Source: Granulicella rosea
Lineage (GTDB): Bacteria > Acidobacteriota > Terriglobia > Terriglobales > Acidobacteriaceae
Assembly (NCBI RefSeq): GCF_900188085.1
Contig: NZ_FZOU01000003.1
Span: 434,001 to 498,000, forward strand
DNA length: 64,000 nt
Reading direction: 5' to 3'
Shown: positions 1 to 7,507 of the stretch, one piece after another
Position numbering within the stretch: position 1 is the stretch's first letter
How the letters are laid out: each line of letters opens with the position of its first letter
Position numbers and translations under genes: made by a program
The notes under the pieces: generated by a model
Databases searched by the model: none
Told to the model about the DNA's origin: nothing
Seen by the model: the letters and a program-made list of their open reading frames with translations, nothing else

Positions 1-27
1 CCCGGAAGTACAATCATCAGGACATGA
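1..27 (+). CDS. 3' end of an upstream gene, possibly hemC (partial)
   Basis: Frame 1 is open from the window edge and ends in TGA at 25-27, overlapping the hemD ATG at 24 as ATGA. Only eight codons are visible, so the product cannot be identified. An overlapping gene just before hemD is often hemC (hydroxymethylbilane synthase), but that is inference from usual gene order. Confidence 0.35.
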   Translation, partial: PGSTIIRT

Positions 28-803
28 GACCGCATCTCCCACTCGATGGCGTCCGCATCCTGATCACGCGGACCAGGCAGCAGGCGTCGGAGTTGGCGGC
101 GCAGCTTGAAAGCCGCGGCGCTCAGACGCTGCCGATCCCGACGATCGAGCTTGCCGAGCCTGCCTCATGGCAGGCGATGGACGCCGCGCTGGCGGATCTG
201 CCGCGCTTCGACTGGGTGGTCTTCACGTCGGCCAACGCGGTGAAGAGCTTCTGCGAACGGAGGGAGCAGGTGGGGGCGTCCGGCTCCCTGCCGCGTGTCG
301 CGGTGGTTGGACCGGCGACGGCGAAGGCGGCGCTCGCCTGCGGGCTGGAGGTCGATCTGATGCCCGCTCAGTATGTGGCGGAGGCGCTGCTGGCGGAGCT
401 GGCGCCGCAGGTCGTCGCGGGCAGTCGCGTGCTGCTGGCGCGAGCGTCCGAGGCGCGCGATGTGCTGCCCGAAGGACTCGCCGCCGCCGGTGCGACGGTG
501 ACCATTGCCGACGCGTATCGCAACGTCGTGCCGCAGGGTGCGGCGGAGGCGCTTGCCTCGGCTCTGCATGACGCGGCGAGGCGGCCGCATGCGATCACCT
601 TCACCAGCTCGTCGACTGCAACGCATCTGTTTGCGCTGCTTGAGATGGCAGGGCTCGCGCTCGATCCTTCGATCCTCATCGCGTCCATCGGGCCGGTGAC
701 CTCGCGGACGCTGACGGAGCTGGGGCATCCGCCGCAGATCGAGGCAGGGCAGGCGACGATTGCCGGTCTGGTCGATGCGCTGACGACTTACTTCGTGGAG
801 TAA
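24..803 (+). CDS. hemD: uroporphyrinogen-III synthase
   Basis: A 259-residue protein of the HemD family, which cyclises hydroxymethylbilane to uroporphyrinogen III in the cytoplasm. The N-terminus (GVRILITRTRQQ), the segment DWVVFTSANAV and the later ITFTSSSTATHLF are typical of the two-lobed HemD fold. Length matches the family (about 250). The ATG at 24 overlaps the stop of an upstream frame, so translation is probably coupled. The convergent nth and then hemQ follow, so haem synthesis genes are grouped here. The family is poorly conserved in sequence, but the motifs and context agree. Confidence 0.9.
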   Translation: MRPHLPLDGVRILITRTRQQASELAAQLESRGAQTLPIPTIELAEPASWQAMDAALADLPRFDWVVFTSANAVKSFCERREQVGASGSLPRVAVVGPATAKAALACGLEVDLMPAQYVAEALLAELAPQVVAGSRVLLARASEARDVLPEGLAAAGATVTIADAYRNVVPQGAAEALASALHDAARRPHAITFTSSSTATHLFALLEMAGLALDPSILIASIGPVTSRTLTELGHPPQIEAGQATIAGLVDALTTYFVE

Positions 804-807
804 GTCG

Positions 808-1617
808 CTACCAGGAGCTCCATGTCTTATCGCCGGAGTTGCAGATCTTTTCAAGCGTGCAGTCCACGCAGCGCGGGTTGCGCGCGATGCAGACCTGGCG
901 GCCGTGGTGGATCAGCTCGTGCGAGAAGTTGATCCAGCGATCCTGAGGGACGATCTTCTGCAGGTCCAGTTCGATCTTCTCGGGCGTGGTGCTTTTGGTC
1001 AGTTCGAGACGCTGCGAGATGCGCGAGACATGTGTATCCACGACAACGCCCGAGGGTATGCCGAACCACGAACCGAGCACGACGTTCGCCGTCTTGCGCG
1101 CCACGCCGGGGAGCAGGATGAGCTCTTCGATCGTCTCGGGCACCTTGCCTTTGAACTGGTCGACGAGCACCTGCGCGGCGGCCTTGATGTTCTTCGCCTT
1201 CGCCCGGTAGAAGCCGGTGGAGTGGATAATGCGTTCTATCTCCAGCAACGGCGCGGCGGCAAGGGCCTTCGGTGTTGGGTAGAAGTCGAAGAGCTCGGGC
1301 GTTACCTTGTTCACGTTGACGTCGGTTGTCTGGGCGGAGAGCGCTGTGGCGATGACCAGCTCGAAGGCGTTGCGGTGCGTGAGCGCGCAGACTACGCCGG
1401 GATAAGTCTTGGCCAGAGCGTCGAGGATGGCGGCGACGCGCTCCTTCGAGGTGGGCTTGATGGTGCGGCCGCGCTTGGTTTTGCTGGTGGGTTCGGAGGC
1501 GGCGATCTTGCGGGCCTTCGCGGCGGGCACGCCTTCGATGGCCAGCTTGCGGGCCTTGGGCGAGAGCTTCTGTGGAGGCGTCAGGGCTTTGGCGGAGCGC
1601 TTCTTCGTTGCCATCAT
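808..1617 (-). CDS. nth: endonuclease III (DNA glycosylase/AP lyase)
   Basis: 269 residues. Removes oxidised pyrimidines in base excision repair. The helix-hairpin-helix LLPGVARKTANVV carries the catalytic lysine; VVVDTHVSR carries the catalytic aspartate. The C-terminus has the C-x6-C-x2-C-x5-C cluster (CIARNPRCVDC then LEKIC) that binds a [4Fe-4S] centre. The first ~50 residues are a Lys/Ala-rich extension absent from E. coli Nth. Two adjacent ATGs (1617 and 1614) are possible; a TAGGCT hexamer lies 7 bases before the second, hinting at a short or absent leader. A longer open frame upstream runs antisense-like through hemQ and is not coding. Ends 4 bases from the convergent hemD stop. Confidence 0.93.
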   Translation of the reverse strand: MMATKKRSAKALTPPQKLSPKARKLAIEGVPAAKARKIAASEPTSKTKRGRTIKPTSKERVAAILDALAKTYPGVVCALTHRNAFELVIATALSAQTTDVNVNKVTPELFDFYPTPKALAAAPLLEIERIIHSTGFYRAKAKNIKAAAQVLVDQFKGKVPETIEELILLPGVARKTANVVLGSWFGIPSGVVVDTHVSRISQRLELTKSTTPEKIELDLQKIVPQDRWINFSHELIHHGRQVCIARNPRCVDCTLEKICNSGDKTWSSW

Positions 1618-1651
1618 GGAAAGCCTATCGCAGATCAGTCGACCACGAAAT

Positions 1652-1675
1652 AAGGGCGGCTCTTTGAGCCGCCCT
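1652..1675 (-). terminator. hairpin terminator of hemQ
   Basis: GGGCGGCTC (1654-1662) and GAGCCGCCC (1666-1674) form a perfect 9-bp stem with a 3-base loop. On the minus strand it is followed by a short T-rich stretch (TTATTT). It lies between hemQ and nth, so it should end hemQ transcripts. Confidence 0.6.
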
Positions 1676-1697
1676 CGGGTAGGTTGCTCGGACAGAG

Positions 1698-2600
1698 TTA
1701 GCCCAGCCGGTCGAGCATATCCATCGGCTGCAGGCGGACGCAGCTGAAGATCGGCGTGTCCTGCAGGGTGTAGAGGCTGATCTCGGTCTCGCGCAGTTGC
1801 TGGACGAGGTCGAGGAAGTCCTCGGGGAAGTTCGTCTCGAAGGCCACCACGAACTCCTGATCGTCGATGCCGAAGGAGTAGGTCGTATTGAGCTTCACGC
1901 GCGGGTACATCAGGCCAATGCGGATGTGCTCGTCCATCAGGCGCTTGCGCTCGGCGGCCGAGAGCAGGTACCACGGGCGCGTCTTCCAGAACGGGTAGAT
2001 GAAGATGTACTTCTGTCCGCCGGGACGGATCGCGCCGCGGCCTTCGCCTTCGCTCTCGTCCGGGCGGTCGATCTGGTACTGGCTGCGCTTGGTCATGGCG
2101 AGGAAGTTGTGCGGGCTGGTGAGGTAGCCGCCGAGCGGTGTGCCCATCAGCTCCGAACGCATGGCGTTCAGCTCGTCGACCGCGTAGCCGATCGACCAGA
2201 TGCACATGTCGACATCGCCGCGCGTGCCGATGGTCGAATACGTCAGCGAGAGGAACTCGCCCGGCTTATTCCACTTCTTCAGCACGTCGGCAAAGGCGGC
2301 CTTGTGCAGGGCCTTTTCGGCGGCGGGCAGCCGGCGCCATTCGGGCATCACCTTATAGAAGCTGAAGCAGACGATCTGGCGCTTGACGGGCGGCTTGGAC
2401 GGATCGTGCGGGGCCGCGCCGTAGCTGGAGGCGGGGCGACCCGGCGGCGTTACCGGCGTGGAGACCGCGGTTGCCAGGTGCTCCAGCGCGACGCGGTGCT
2501 CGCCCGACGCGGCGCGGTCTTCGGCGGCGACGGCCGCCTGGGCTTCCTTGGTCTCAGCGGGATCGGGAAGTTCGTTCTTGAATGGGATGAACTCTGCCAT
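1698..2600 (-). CDS. hemQ: HemQ, chlorite dismutase-family coproheme decarboxylase
   Basis: 300 residues. HemQ converts coproheme III to haem b with peroxide in the coproporphyrin-dependent pathway. The family hallmark is YPFWKTRPWYLL followed by ERKRLMDEHIRIG (about residues 200-230), containing the conserved tyrosine and haem-pocket residues; the tail contains the family's VAFETNFPEDFLDLV-type segment. The first ~70 residues are an Ala/Pro-rich extension with no clear fold. The start has a GGAG ribosome site about 13 bases upstream. Proximity to hemD supports a haem role rather than chlorite detoxification. True chlorite dismutases are close relatives, but the YP-W-K motif and context favour HemQ. 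Confidence 0.9.
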   Translation of the reverse strand: MAEFIPFKNELPDPAETKEAQAAVAAEDRAASGEHRVALEHLATAVSTPVTPPGRPASSYGAAPHDPSKPPVKRQIVCFSFYKVMPEWRRLPAAEKALHKAAFADVLKKWNKPGEFLSLTYSTIGTRGDVDMCIWSIGYAVDELNAMRSELMGTPLGGYLTSPHNFLAMTKRSQYQIDRPDESEGEGRGAIRPGGQKYIFIYPFWKTRPWYLLSAAERKRLMDEHIRIGLMYPRVKLNTTYSFGIDDQEFVVAFETNFPEDFLDLVQQLRETEISLYTLQDTPIFSCVRLQPMDMLDRLG

Positions 2601-2669
2601 CGGGGGTTGAATCTCCTGTCGTCTCTATGAATTCGATGCTAACAAAAGCCGGTTGGGAGCGGTTCTCGA

Positions 2670-2675
2670 TATACT
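2670..2675 (+). promoter_or_regulatory. -10-like hexamer of the dedA-family gene
   Basis: TATACT lies 8 bases before the ATG at 2684. No clear -35 partner and no good Shine-Dalgarno are visible, so the transcript may have almost no leader. Confidence 0.4.
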
Positions 2676-2683
2676 GAACGGAA

Positions 2684-3313
2684 ATGTCTGAGAAAATTTT
2701 CGCTCTTGTCGTCAGTTTGATCGCTGCCGGTGGGTATGCCAGCGTAGTCGTCCTGATGGCGATCCAATCTGCCTGCATCCCGATCCCGTCCGAGGTGATT
2801 ATGCCGCTGGCCGGGTACGCGCTGGCGCACTCGCAGTGGGATCTGATCCTGCTGGCGACGGCGGCTTCGCTGGCTTCGAACATCGGCTCGATCCCGGCGT
2901 ACTGGGTGGGCGCGAGGGGCGGGCGGCCGATGGTCGAGCGCTACGGAAGCTACCTGCTGCTGAGCCGGCACGACCTCGACCGCGTGGACAGGTTCTTCGT
3001 CAAATTCGGCTCCTTCGCCGTGCTGATCGGCCGCATGCTGCCGATCGTCCGCACATTCATTGCGTTTCCGGCCGGCGTGGCGAAGATGAACCAGGTGCGG
3101 TTTCACGTGTATACGTTCATCGGGTCCTGGCCCTGGTGCTACGCGCTGGCATATGTAGGGATGCGTCTCGGCGCGAGCTGGAATACGAATCCTGAGTTCA
3201 AAGAGATCTTCCACCGGTTCCACCTTGGGGTGGAGGCGGTGATCGTGATCCTGTTCGTCGTCTTTGTTAAGTCGCACTGGAAGAACCGGATCCGCACCTC
3301 CGAGCCGGCTTAG
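2684..3313 (+). CDS. DedA (SNARE-associated/VTT) family membrane protein
   Basis: 209 residues with several membrane segments. DedA-family proteins are inner-membrane transporters or scramblases linked to undecaprenyl-phosphate recycling and membrane lipid homeostasis. Visible hallmarks are the early IPIPSEVIMPLAGY segment and the conserved RMLPIVRTFIAFPAG block (about residues 123-137), whose arginines are needed for function in E. coli DedA proteins. Divergent from hemQ across an 83-base gap. Substrate cannot be told from sequence. Confidence 0.88.
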   Translation: MSEKIFALVVSLIAAGGYASVVVLMAIQSACIPIPSEVIMPLAGYALAHSQWDLILLATAASLASNIGSIPAYWVGARGGRPMVERYGSYLLLSRHDLDRVDRFFVKFGSFAVLIGRMLPIVRTFIAFPAGVAKMNQVRFHVYTFIGSWPWCYALAYVGMRLGASWNTNPEFKEIFHRFHLGVEAVIVILFVVFVKSHWKNRIRTSEPA

Positions 3314-3318
3314 GGAAC

Positions 3319-3417
3319 CTCTGATTAAGATAGGTCCGGGCTTTAGCCCGGACAATAAGTTCCGCAGAGTCAGTGGGGCTTTAGCCCCTGGGATATGGGT
3401 TGCGGACTTAATCAGAG
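3319..3417. repeat. 99-bp nested palindromic element (family R3, variant)
   Basis: An outer perfect inverted repeat (CTCTGATTAAG at 3319-3329, CTTAATCAGAG at 3407-3417) encloses two hairpins, GTCCGGGCTTTAGCCCGGAC (3334-3353) and GGGGCTTTAGCCCC (3375-3388), plus TCCGCA/TGCGGA arms (3361-3366, 3401-3406). It could fold as a branched cruciform or RNA junction. The GGGGCTTTAGCCCC core recurs at 41011. It starts 6 bases after the dedA-family stop and may act as its terminator. Confidence 0.75.
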
Positions 3418-3458
3418 CGCCCTTAGAAGTAGATTTGTTCCACGATTGACAAGGACTC

Positions 3459-3517
3459 AACACCGATCTTGCCGATGCTGCCGATCTGAATCGGAGCTTT
3501 CGGTGAAGATCGGTGTT
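3459..3517. repeat. inverted repeat, CAACACCGATC family (R5)
   Basis: AACACCGATCTT (3459-3470) and AAGATCGGTGTT (3506-3517) are perfect 12-bp arms around a smaller CCGAT/ATCGG hairpin. A related element lies at 29593-29661. Located in the dedA-ino1 gap. Confidence 0.55.
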
Positions 3518-3613
3518 TGGCGTTTGTACGTTTAGCGGATGGAAATTGCGTTCATTTCCGAAACTCCGGCTTGGTTTGTCTTTGTAAGTGATTGAATTGA
3601 AAAGGGATTTACA

Positions 3614-3625
3614 GTTACCGGTAAC
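3614..3625. promoter_or_regulatory. 12-bp perfect palindrome, possible operator of ino1
   Basis: GTTACCGGTAAC is a perfect dyad about 90 bases before the chosen ino1 start. It resembles operators of dimeric repressors such as LacI-type proteins, but no regulator is encoded nearby. The remainder of the 3418-3715 gap shows no gene. Confidence 0.35.
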
Positions 3626-3715
3626 GGGTTTTGTTTGCGCGCGCGAGTGCGTGTGAGCGATACTTGAGTGTCCGATGTATCGGAAATATCGCTCGATAGA
3701 AGGGTCTTGCCCAGA

Positions 3716-5056
3716 ATGTCTACACCCGGAGCCGCGCCTCAAGAAGCGGCCAGCATCAAGCCTCACACAGGAAAACTTGGAATCATGATCCCCGGCATGG
3801 GCGCCGTTGCGACGACGCTGATCGCCGGCGTGGAAGCGATCCGCCGCGGCATGGCGAAGCCGATCGGCTCCATCTCACAGATGGGCACCATCCGGCTGGG
3901 CAAGCGCACCGACAACAACTCGCCCCTGATCAAGGACTTCGTCGACATCGCGCCGCTTGAGGACCTGGTCTTCACCGGCTGGGATATCTTCGGCGGCAAC
4001 CTGTACGACGCGGCCAAGACCGCGCAGGTGCTGGATCGCGACACGCTCGAAGAGATTCGTCCGTTCCTCGAATCGATCGAGCCCATGCCGGCCGTCTTCG
4101 ATCAGCACTACGTGAAGCGCCTGACCGCGAAGCACCAGAAGGTCGGCAAGAACAAGTGCGACCTCGCGAACCAGATCCGCAACGACATTGCGGAGTTCAA
4201 GACGAAGACCGACCGCCAGGTGATGATCTGGTGCGGCTCGACCGAGATCTATCTCGAGCAGACGGAGGTTCACCAGACCCTCGAAGCGTTCGAGAAGGGC
4301 CTTGTGAACGACGATCCCGGCATCAGCCCGTCCATGCTCTATGCCTGGGCCGCGCTGAAGGAGGGCATTCCGTTCGCGAACGGCGCGCCGAACCTGACGG
4401 TTGACATCCCGGCGCTCAAGGAACTCTCGCGCAAGATGAACGCGCCGATCTGCGGCAAGGACTTCAAGACCGGCCAGACCTTCATCAAGACGGTGCTGGC
4501 GCCGGCCTTCAAGACCCGCATGCTCGGCGTTGCCGGATGGTACTCGACCAACATCCTCGGCAATCGCGACGGCGAGGTGCTGGACGATCCGGAGAGCTTC
4601 AAGACCAAGGAGGTCTCGAAGCTGGGCGTGCTCGAACACATCTTCCAGCCGGAACTGCACCCGGACCTGTACAAGGATCTCTACCATAAGGTGCGGATCA
4701 ACTACTATCCGCCGCGTGGCGACAACAAAGAGGGCTGGGACAACATCGATATCTTCGGCTGGCTCGGTTACCCTATGCAGTTGAAGGTCGACTTCCTGTG
4801 CCGCGATTCGATCCTGGCGGCTCCGCTGGCGCTCGATCTCGTCCTGTTCATGGACCTCGCAGCCCGCTCGTCGGAGCTGAAGGGCCTGGGCATTCAGGAG
4901 TGGCTGAGCTTCTACTTCAAGGATCCCGACAGCGCGCCCGGCGTGTATCCGGAGCACGACCTGTTCATTCAGTCGATGAAGCTGAAGAACACGCTGCGCC
5001 ACATCATGGGCCAGGATTTGATCACCCACCTCGGTCTCGATTACTACGGCGAGTGA
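3716..5056 (+). CDS. ino1: inositol-3-phosphate synthase
   Basis: 446 residues. Converts glucose 6-phosphate to myo-inositol 3-phosphate, using NAD+ catalytically; product feeds inositol lipids or compatible solutes. The N-terminus shows a Rossmann GIMIPGMGAVATTLIAGV motif; family motifs include LVFTGWDIFGGN, VMIWCGSTEIY, and the C-terminal lysine-rich active-site block GKDFKTGQTFIKTVLAP and WDNIDIFGWLGY. The ATG at 3716 follows an AGAAGGG-like site; a GTG at 3668 would add 16 unlikely residues. A single-gene unit with a strong terminator behind it and a long upstream region with a palindrome. Confidence 0.9.
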   Translation: MSTPGAAPQEAASIKPHTGKLGIMIPGMGAVATTLIAGVEAIRRGMAKPIGSISQMGTIRLGKRTDNNSPLIKDFVDIAPLEDLVFTGWDIFGGNLYDAAKTAQVLDRDTLEEIRPFLESIEPMPAVFDQHYVKRLTAKHQKVGKNKCDLANQIRNDIAEFKTKTDRQVMIWCGSTEIYLEQTEVHQTLEAFEKGLVNDDPGISPSMLYAWAALKEGIPFANGAPNLTVDIPALKELSRKMNAPICGKDFKTGQTFIKTVLAPAFKTRMLGVAGWYSTNILGNRDGEVLDDPESFKTKEVSKLGVLEHIFQPELHPDLYKDLYHKVRINYYPPRGDNKEGWDNIDIFGWLGYPMQLKVDFLCRDSILAAPLALDLVLFMDLAARSSELKGLGIQEWLSFYFKDPDSAPGVYPEHDLFIQSMKLKNTLRHIMGQDLITHLGLDYYGE

Positions 5057-5076
5057 TGTCGTTTACAACCGACAGC

Positions 5077-5110
5077 AAAGGCCCGTGGATTCCTCCACGG
5101 GCCTTTCTGT
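5077..5110 (+). terminator. strong intrinsic terminator of ino1
   Basis: A 13-bp perfect stem (5077-5089 with 5094-5106; core AGGCCCGTGGA) and TTCC loop, ending in TTT, 20 bases after the ino1 stop. Confidence 0.8.
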
Positions 5111-5141
5111 GTTTACGCTTCTTTTGTTGTTGCTTGTTCTC

Positions 5142-5380
5142 TTGTTTGTCATTCCCGAAGGGAAACTGCTTTTTCCTTTTTGCCGGAGTTATAGCATTTT
5201 CAATCAGAGGGTAGGGCTGGATAAGAAGGCATACCCATGGGCTGAAGCCCATTCTTTGCTGGGTTTGAGTGCCAAGGCTAAAGCCTTGGCCTACCTGGAA
5301 GCAAAGACAGATATCTAGAGCCATGATGAGTATGTTGTAAGTACAACAGCAGATTCCCTGCGGGAATGACAAACAAGAAA
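5142..5380. repeat. inverted pair of R1 repeats flanking an R3 composite element
   Basis: An R1 repeat in reverse orientation (about 5142-5172: TTTGTCATTCCCGAAGGGAA...) and one in forward orientation (about 5348-5380: AGATTCCCTGCGGGAATGAC...) face each other. Between them lies an R3 element with GGGCTGAAGCCC (5239-5250) and the palindrome GCCAAGGCTAAAGCCTTGGC (5271-5290). The same R3 element appears reversed at 40961-41040. The whole block fills the gap between the convergent ino1 and engB genes. Confidence 0.75.
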
Positions 5381-5382
5381 GA

Positions 5383-6003
5383 CTACCGGCTCTCCGCCGC
5401 GACGGCATGAATCCTCTGCCACAGCGCGCCGGTTCCGGCTTCGGTCTTGGCGGAGACGATGAGGATATCGTCGACTTCATGCTTCTTCTTGAGCGCGGCG
5501 AGCGACTTCGCCAGCACATTGCCGGAGAGCCGATCTGACTTTGTGCCGACGACCAGGTACGGCTTGCCCATCTCCTGCAGGTAGTGGATGAGCTGGCTGT
5601 CGTTCTCCTGCGGAGGAATGTTGGTGTCGACCAGGCAGATGGAGAGGGCAAGCGTCTCGCGCTCGGCAAGGTAGGGCTCGATGAACTTCGGCCACTCGCT
5701 CGAGATTGCCTTGGAGATCTTGGCGTAACCGTAGCCGGGCAGGTCGGCGAAGATCAGGGATGGGCGCACCTTGCGCTTGTCGCCCGCGCCCTCGTGCAGC
5801 GAGAAGAAGTTGATGGCGCGGGTGCGACCGGGCGTCGACGACGTGTGAGCCTGTTTCGAGCCGAGCAGCGCGTTGATCAGCGAGGACTTGCCGACGTTCG
5901 AGCGGCCGAGAAAAGCGATCTCCGGCGCGCCGAAGGTCTTCGTCTCACCGGGGAAGTGAGCGGCGTCGATGGCGGAGAGAAGAAAGACGGGGGTAAGTCG
6001 CAT
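5383..6003 (-). CDS. engB: ribosome biogenesis GTP-binding protein EngB/YsxC
   Basis: 206 residues, family size. An essential GTPase acting in 50S subunit assembly. G1 P-loop GRSNVGKSSLINALLG (about residues 36-51), G2/G3 TPGRT and DLPGYGYA, G4 GTKSD, and the G5-like VSAK are all present. I chose the ATG at 6003 over the TTG at 6027: TACACT sits exactly 6 bases before it with no Shine-Dalgarno, matching the leaderless pattern seen across this window. Confidence 0.95.
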   Translation of the reverse strand: MRLTPVFLLSAIDAAHFPGETKTFGAPEIAFLGRSNVGKSSLINALLGSKQAHTSSTPGRTRAINFFSLHEGAGDKRKVRPSLIFADLPGYGYAKISKAISSEWPKFIEPYLAERETLALSICLVDTNIPPQENDSQLIHYLQEMGKPYLVVGTKSDRLSGNVLAKSLAALKKKHEVDDILIVSAKTEAGTGALWQRIHAVAAESR

Positions 6004-6009
6004 CGTCCC

Positions 6010-6015
6010 AGTGTA
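6010..6015 (-). promoter_or_regulatory. -10 hexamer for leaderless engB transcript
   Basis: TACACT on the minus strand is followed by exactly six bases and then ATG. No ribosome binding site is visible. Confidence 0.5.
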
Positions 6016-6030
6016 CGTCGGGAGCAAGGA

Positions 6031-6060
6031 GAATGGGCCACGGAATCCCGTGGCCCATTC
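6031..6060 (-). terminator. hairpin terminator
   Basis: A perfect 13-bp stem (6031-6043 with 6048-6060; core ATGGGCCACGG) and a 4-base loop, just after the stop of the glycine-zipper lipoprotein gene on the minus strand. The T tract is weak. Confidence 0.6.
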
Positions 6061-6074
6061 TGGAAGGGCGGGCG

Positions 6075-6941
6075 TCAGCGCGTGAGCGGCGAGCGCAGAG
6101 TGAAGCGAACGACCGTCTCGGACGGGATGACGACGTCGCGGTTGCCGGTATAGGCGCCCGCTGCGGTGCCGGCTCCGGCTCCGGCGACGCCTCCGATGAG
6201 CGCGCCCTTGCCTCCGCCAGCCAGGCCGCCAATGAGCGCGCCGAGACCTGCGCCGCCGCCGATGAAGCCGGCCGTGCGCTTGCCGCGTCCCTTGCCGACG
6301 GCCTCGTATTCGCTGGACTGCACGTGGTGGCCTGCGATCGAGGTTAGCTCGATGCCGATGTCGCCCGCGCCCTTGAAGCGGCCCTTGCCCTTGGCGGCCA
6401 CGACCTCGCCGCCGACCGGCGTGCCGCGCGGGATCACGGTCTCACCGTGGACGATCAGGCCGGAGTTCAATACGCCGGTGAAGTGGTCGCCGACGTTGTT
6501 GCGGCTGGCGCTCAGGGTCTCGGTCACGCGGACCGAGATGGGGGTTCCGACCGGAATCGTCACGGCGACGGGCGCGGGAGCCTCGGCTGTCATGGCGTTG
6601 ACCGGGGCCGGCGCGGGAGCGGGCGCGGCAGGAGGAGCAGGCGAGGCAACCGACGCGGCGGCGGTCTCACGCTGGGCCTGTGGCGAGCCCTTCGGATAGG
6701 TCACGGAGCCGTCCGGATTGGTGATGGAGCCGTCCGAATTGGTGACCGGCGCGGTGGTCGGCGCGGTGCGGGCCGGGTAAGTCACCGAGCCATCGGGGTT
6801 CGTCGTGGAGCCGTCGGAGTTCAACACGCCTGCAACATTCGGCGCGGGGGCGGGGGTGCTCTTTTTGCAACCGCCCAGCATCAGTGCGCCGCCAAGGGTC
6901 AGGGTAGCAATCGTCTTCAGATTCAAATTCATCGTCGTCAT
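6075..6941 (-). CDS. glycine-zipper lipoprotein, hypothetical
   Basis: 288 residues. A signal peptide ends in the lipobox LMLGGC, so it is a lipoprotein. Residues ~30-90 hold imperfect repeats of NSDGSxTNPDGSVTYP, then a Pro/Ala-rich linker. The middle (TIPVGTPISVRVTETLSA, VIPRGTPVGGEVV) resembles proteins that keep an SH3-like beta fold near the envelope. The C-terminal third is a glycine zipper (GGGAGLGALIGGLAGGGKGALIGG) that can insert in or associate with membranes. The ATG at 6941 has GGAG 9 bases upstream; a second in-frame ATG follows at 6932. Function is unknown. Confidence 0.8.
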   Translation of the reverse strand: MTTMNLNLKTIATLTLGGALMLGGCKKSTPAPAPNVAGVLNSDGSTTNPDGSVTYPARTAPTTAPVTNSDGSITNPDGSVTYPKGSPQAQRETAAASVASPAPPAAPAPAPAPVNAMTAEAPAPVAVTIPVGTPISVRVTETLSASRNNVGDHFTGVLNSGLIVHGETVIPRGTPVGGEVVAAKGKGRFKGAGDIGIELTSIAGHHVQSSEYEAVGKGRGKRTAGFIGGGAGLGALIGGLAGGGKGALIGGVAGAGAGTAAGAYTGNRDVVIPSETVVRFTLRSPLTR

Positions 6942-7132
6942 GCGTTCGTTCTCCGTTCGGCCACGTACAAGGAGCCTATTGCTGATAGATGACAAAGGTT
7001 GCCCGGCAGTTGTACTTCGTTTTTTTCGTTCTTCACCGCAACTTCTTTCTTCACAACATCCGTCTGGGAGCTGCGTTCAAACGGAGCGTAGGCCTTTGAT
7101 CGTCAGCGATTGCAGGCCGAGGAGGAATCTCG

Positions 7133-7471
7133 ATGAAACGTCTGAAACTTCTGCTTCCCATTGCGGCGACTGCGACGGTCCTGCTTGCAGGCTGCGCGCA
7201 GCGGCCGGTGTACTACGCTCCGGGCCCACCGCCTCCACCGATGCAGGCGCCTCCGCCGTTGATCCAGGTCGCCGACCAGAACGGCTTCCGTTCCGGCTTC
7301 GACGACGGCCTGCGCGACCTGAACCAGGGCTTCGGCTACCGTCCGCAGGGCGACCGCCGCTTCCGCGAGGCGCCGGGCTACGACCCGAACCTGGGACCGC
7401 GCGGGCCGTATGTGGAGCACTTCCGCAACGCCTACCTGCGCGGATACGACAAGGCGTTTTACCGGCGATAA
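7133..7471 (+). CDS. small proline-rich lipoprotein, hypothetical
   Basis: 112 residues. A clear lipoprotein signal (MKRLKLLLPIAATATVLLAGC), a Pro-rich stretch (GPPPPPMQAPPP), then a charged region with FRSGFDDGLRDLNQGFGYRPQGDRRFR and FRNAYLRGYDKAFY. No known catalytic motif. A strong GAGGAGG ribosome site precedes the ATG. It follows the divergent glycine-zipper gene and may share its envelope role, which is inference. Confidence 0.8.
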   Translation: MKRLKLLLPIAATATVLLAGCAQRPVYYAPGPPPPPMQAPPPLIQVADQNGFRSGFDDGLRDLNQGFGYRPQGDRRFREAPGYDPNLGPRGPYVEHFRNAYLRGYDKAFYRR

Positions 7472-7486
7472 GCAGGCTGGCGCGGC

Positions 7487-7492
7487 TATAAT
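7487..7492 (+). promoter_or_regulatory. TATAAT box before the NHL-repeat gene
   Basis: A perfect TATAAT ends 15 bases before the ATG at 7508. No good -35 is visible. Confidence 0.4.
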
Positions 7493-7507
7493 CGGCGCAC
7501 GATATCC

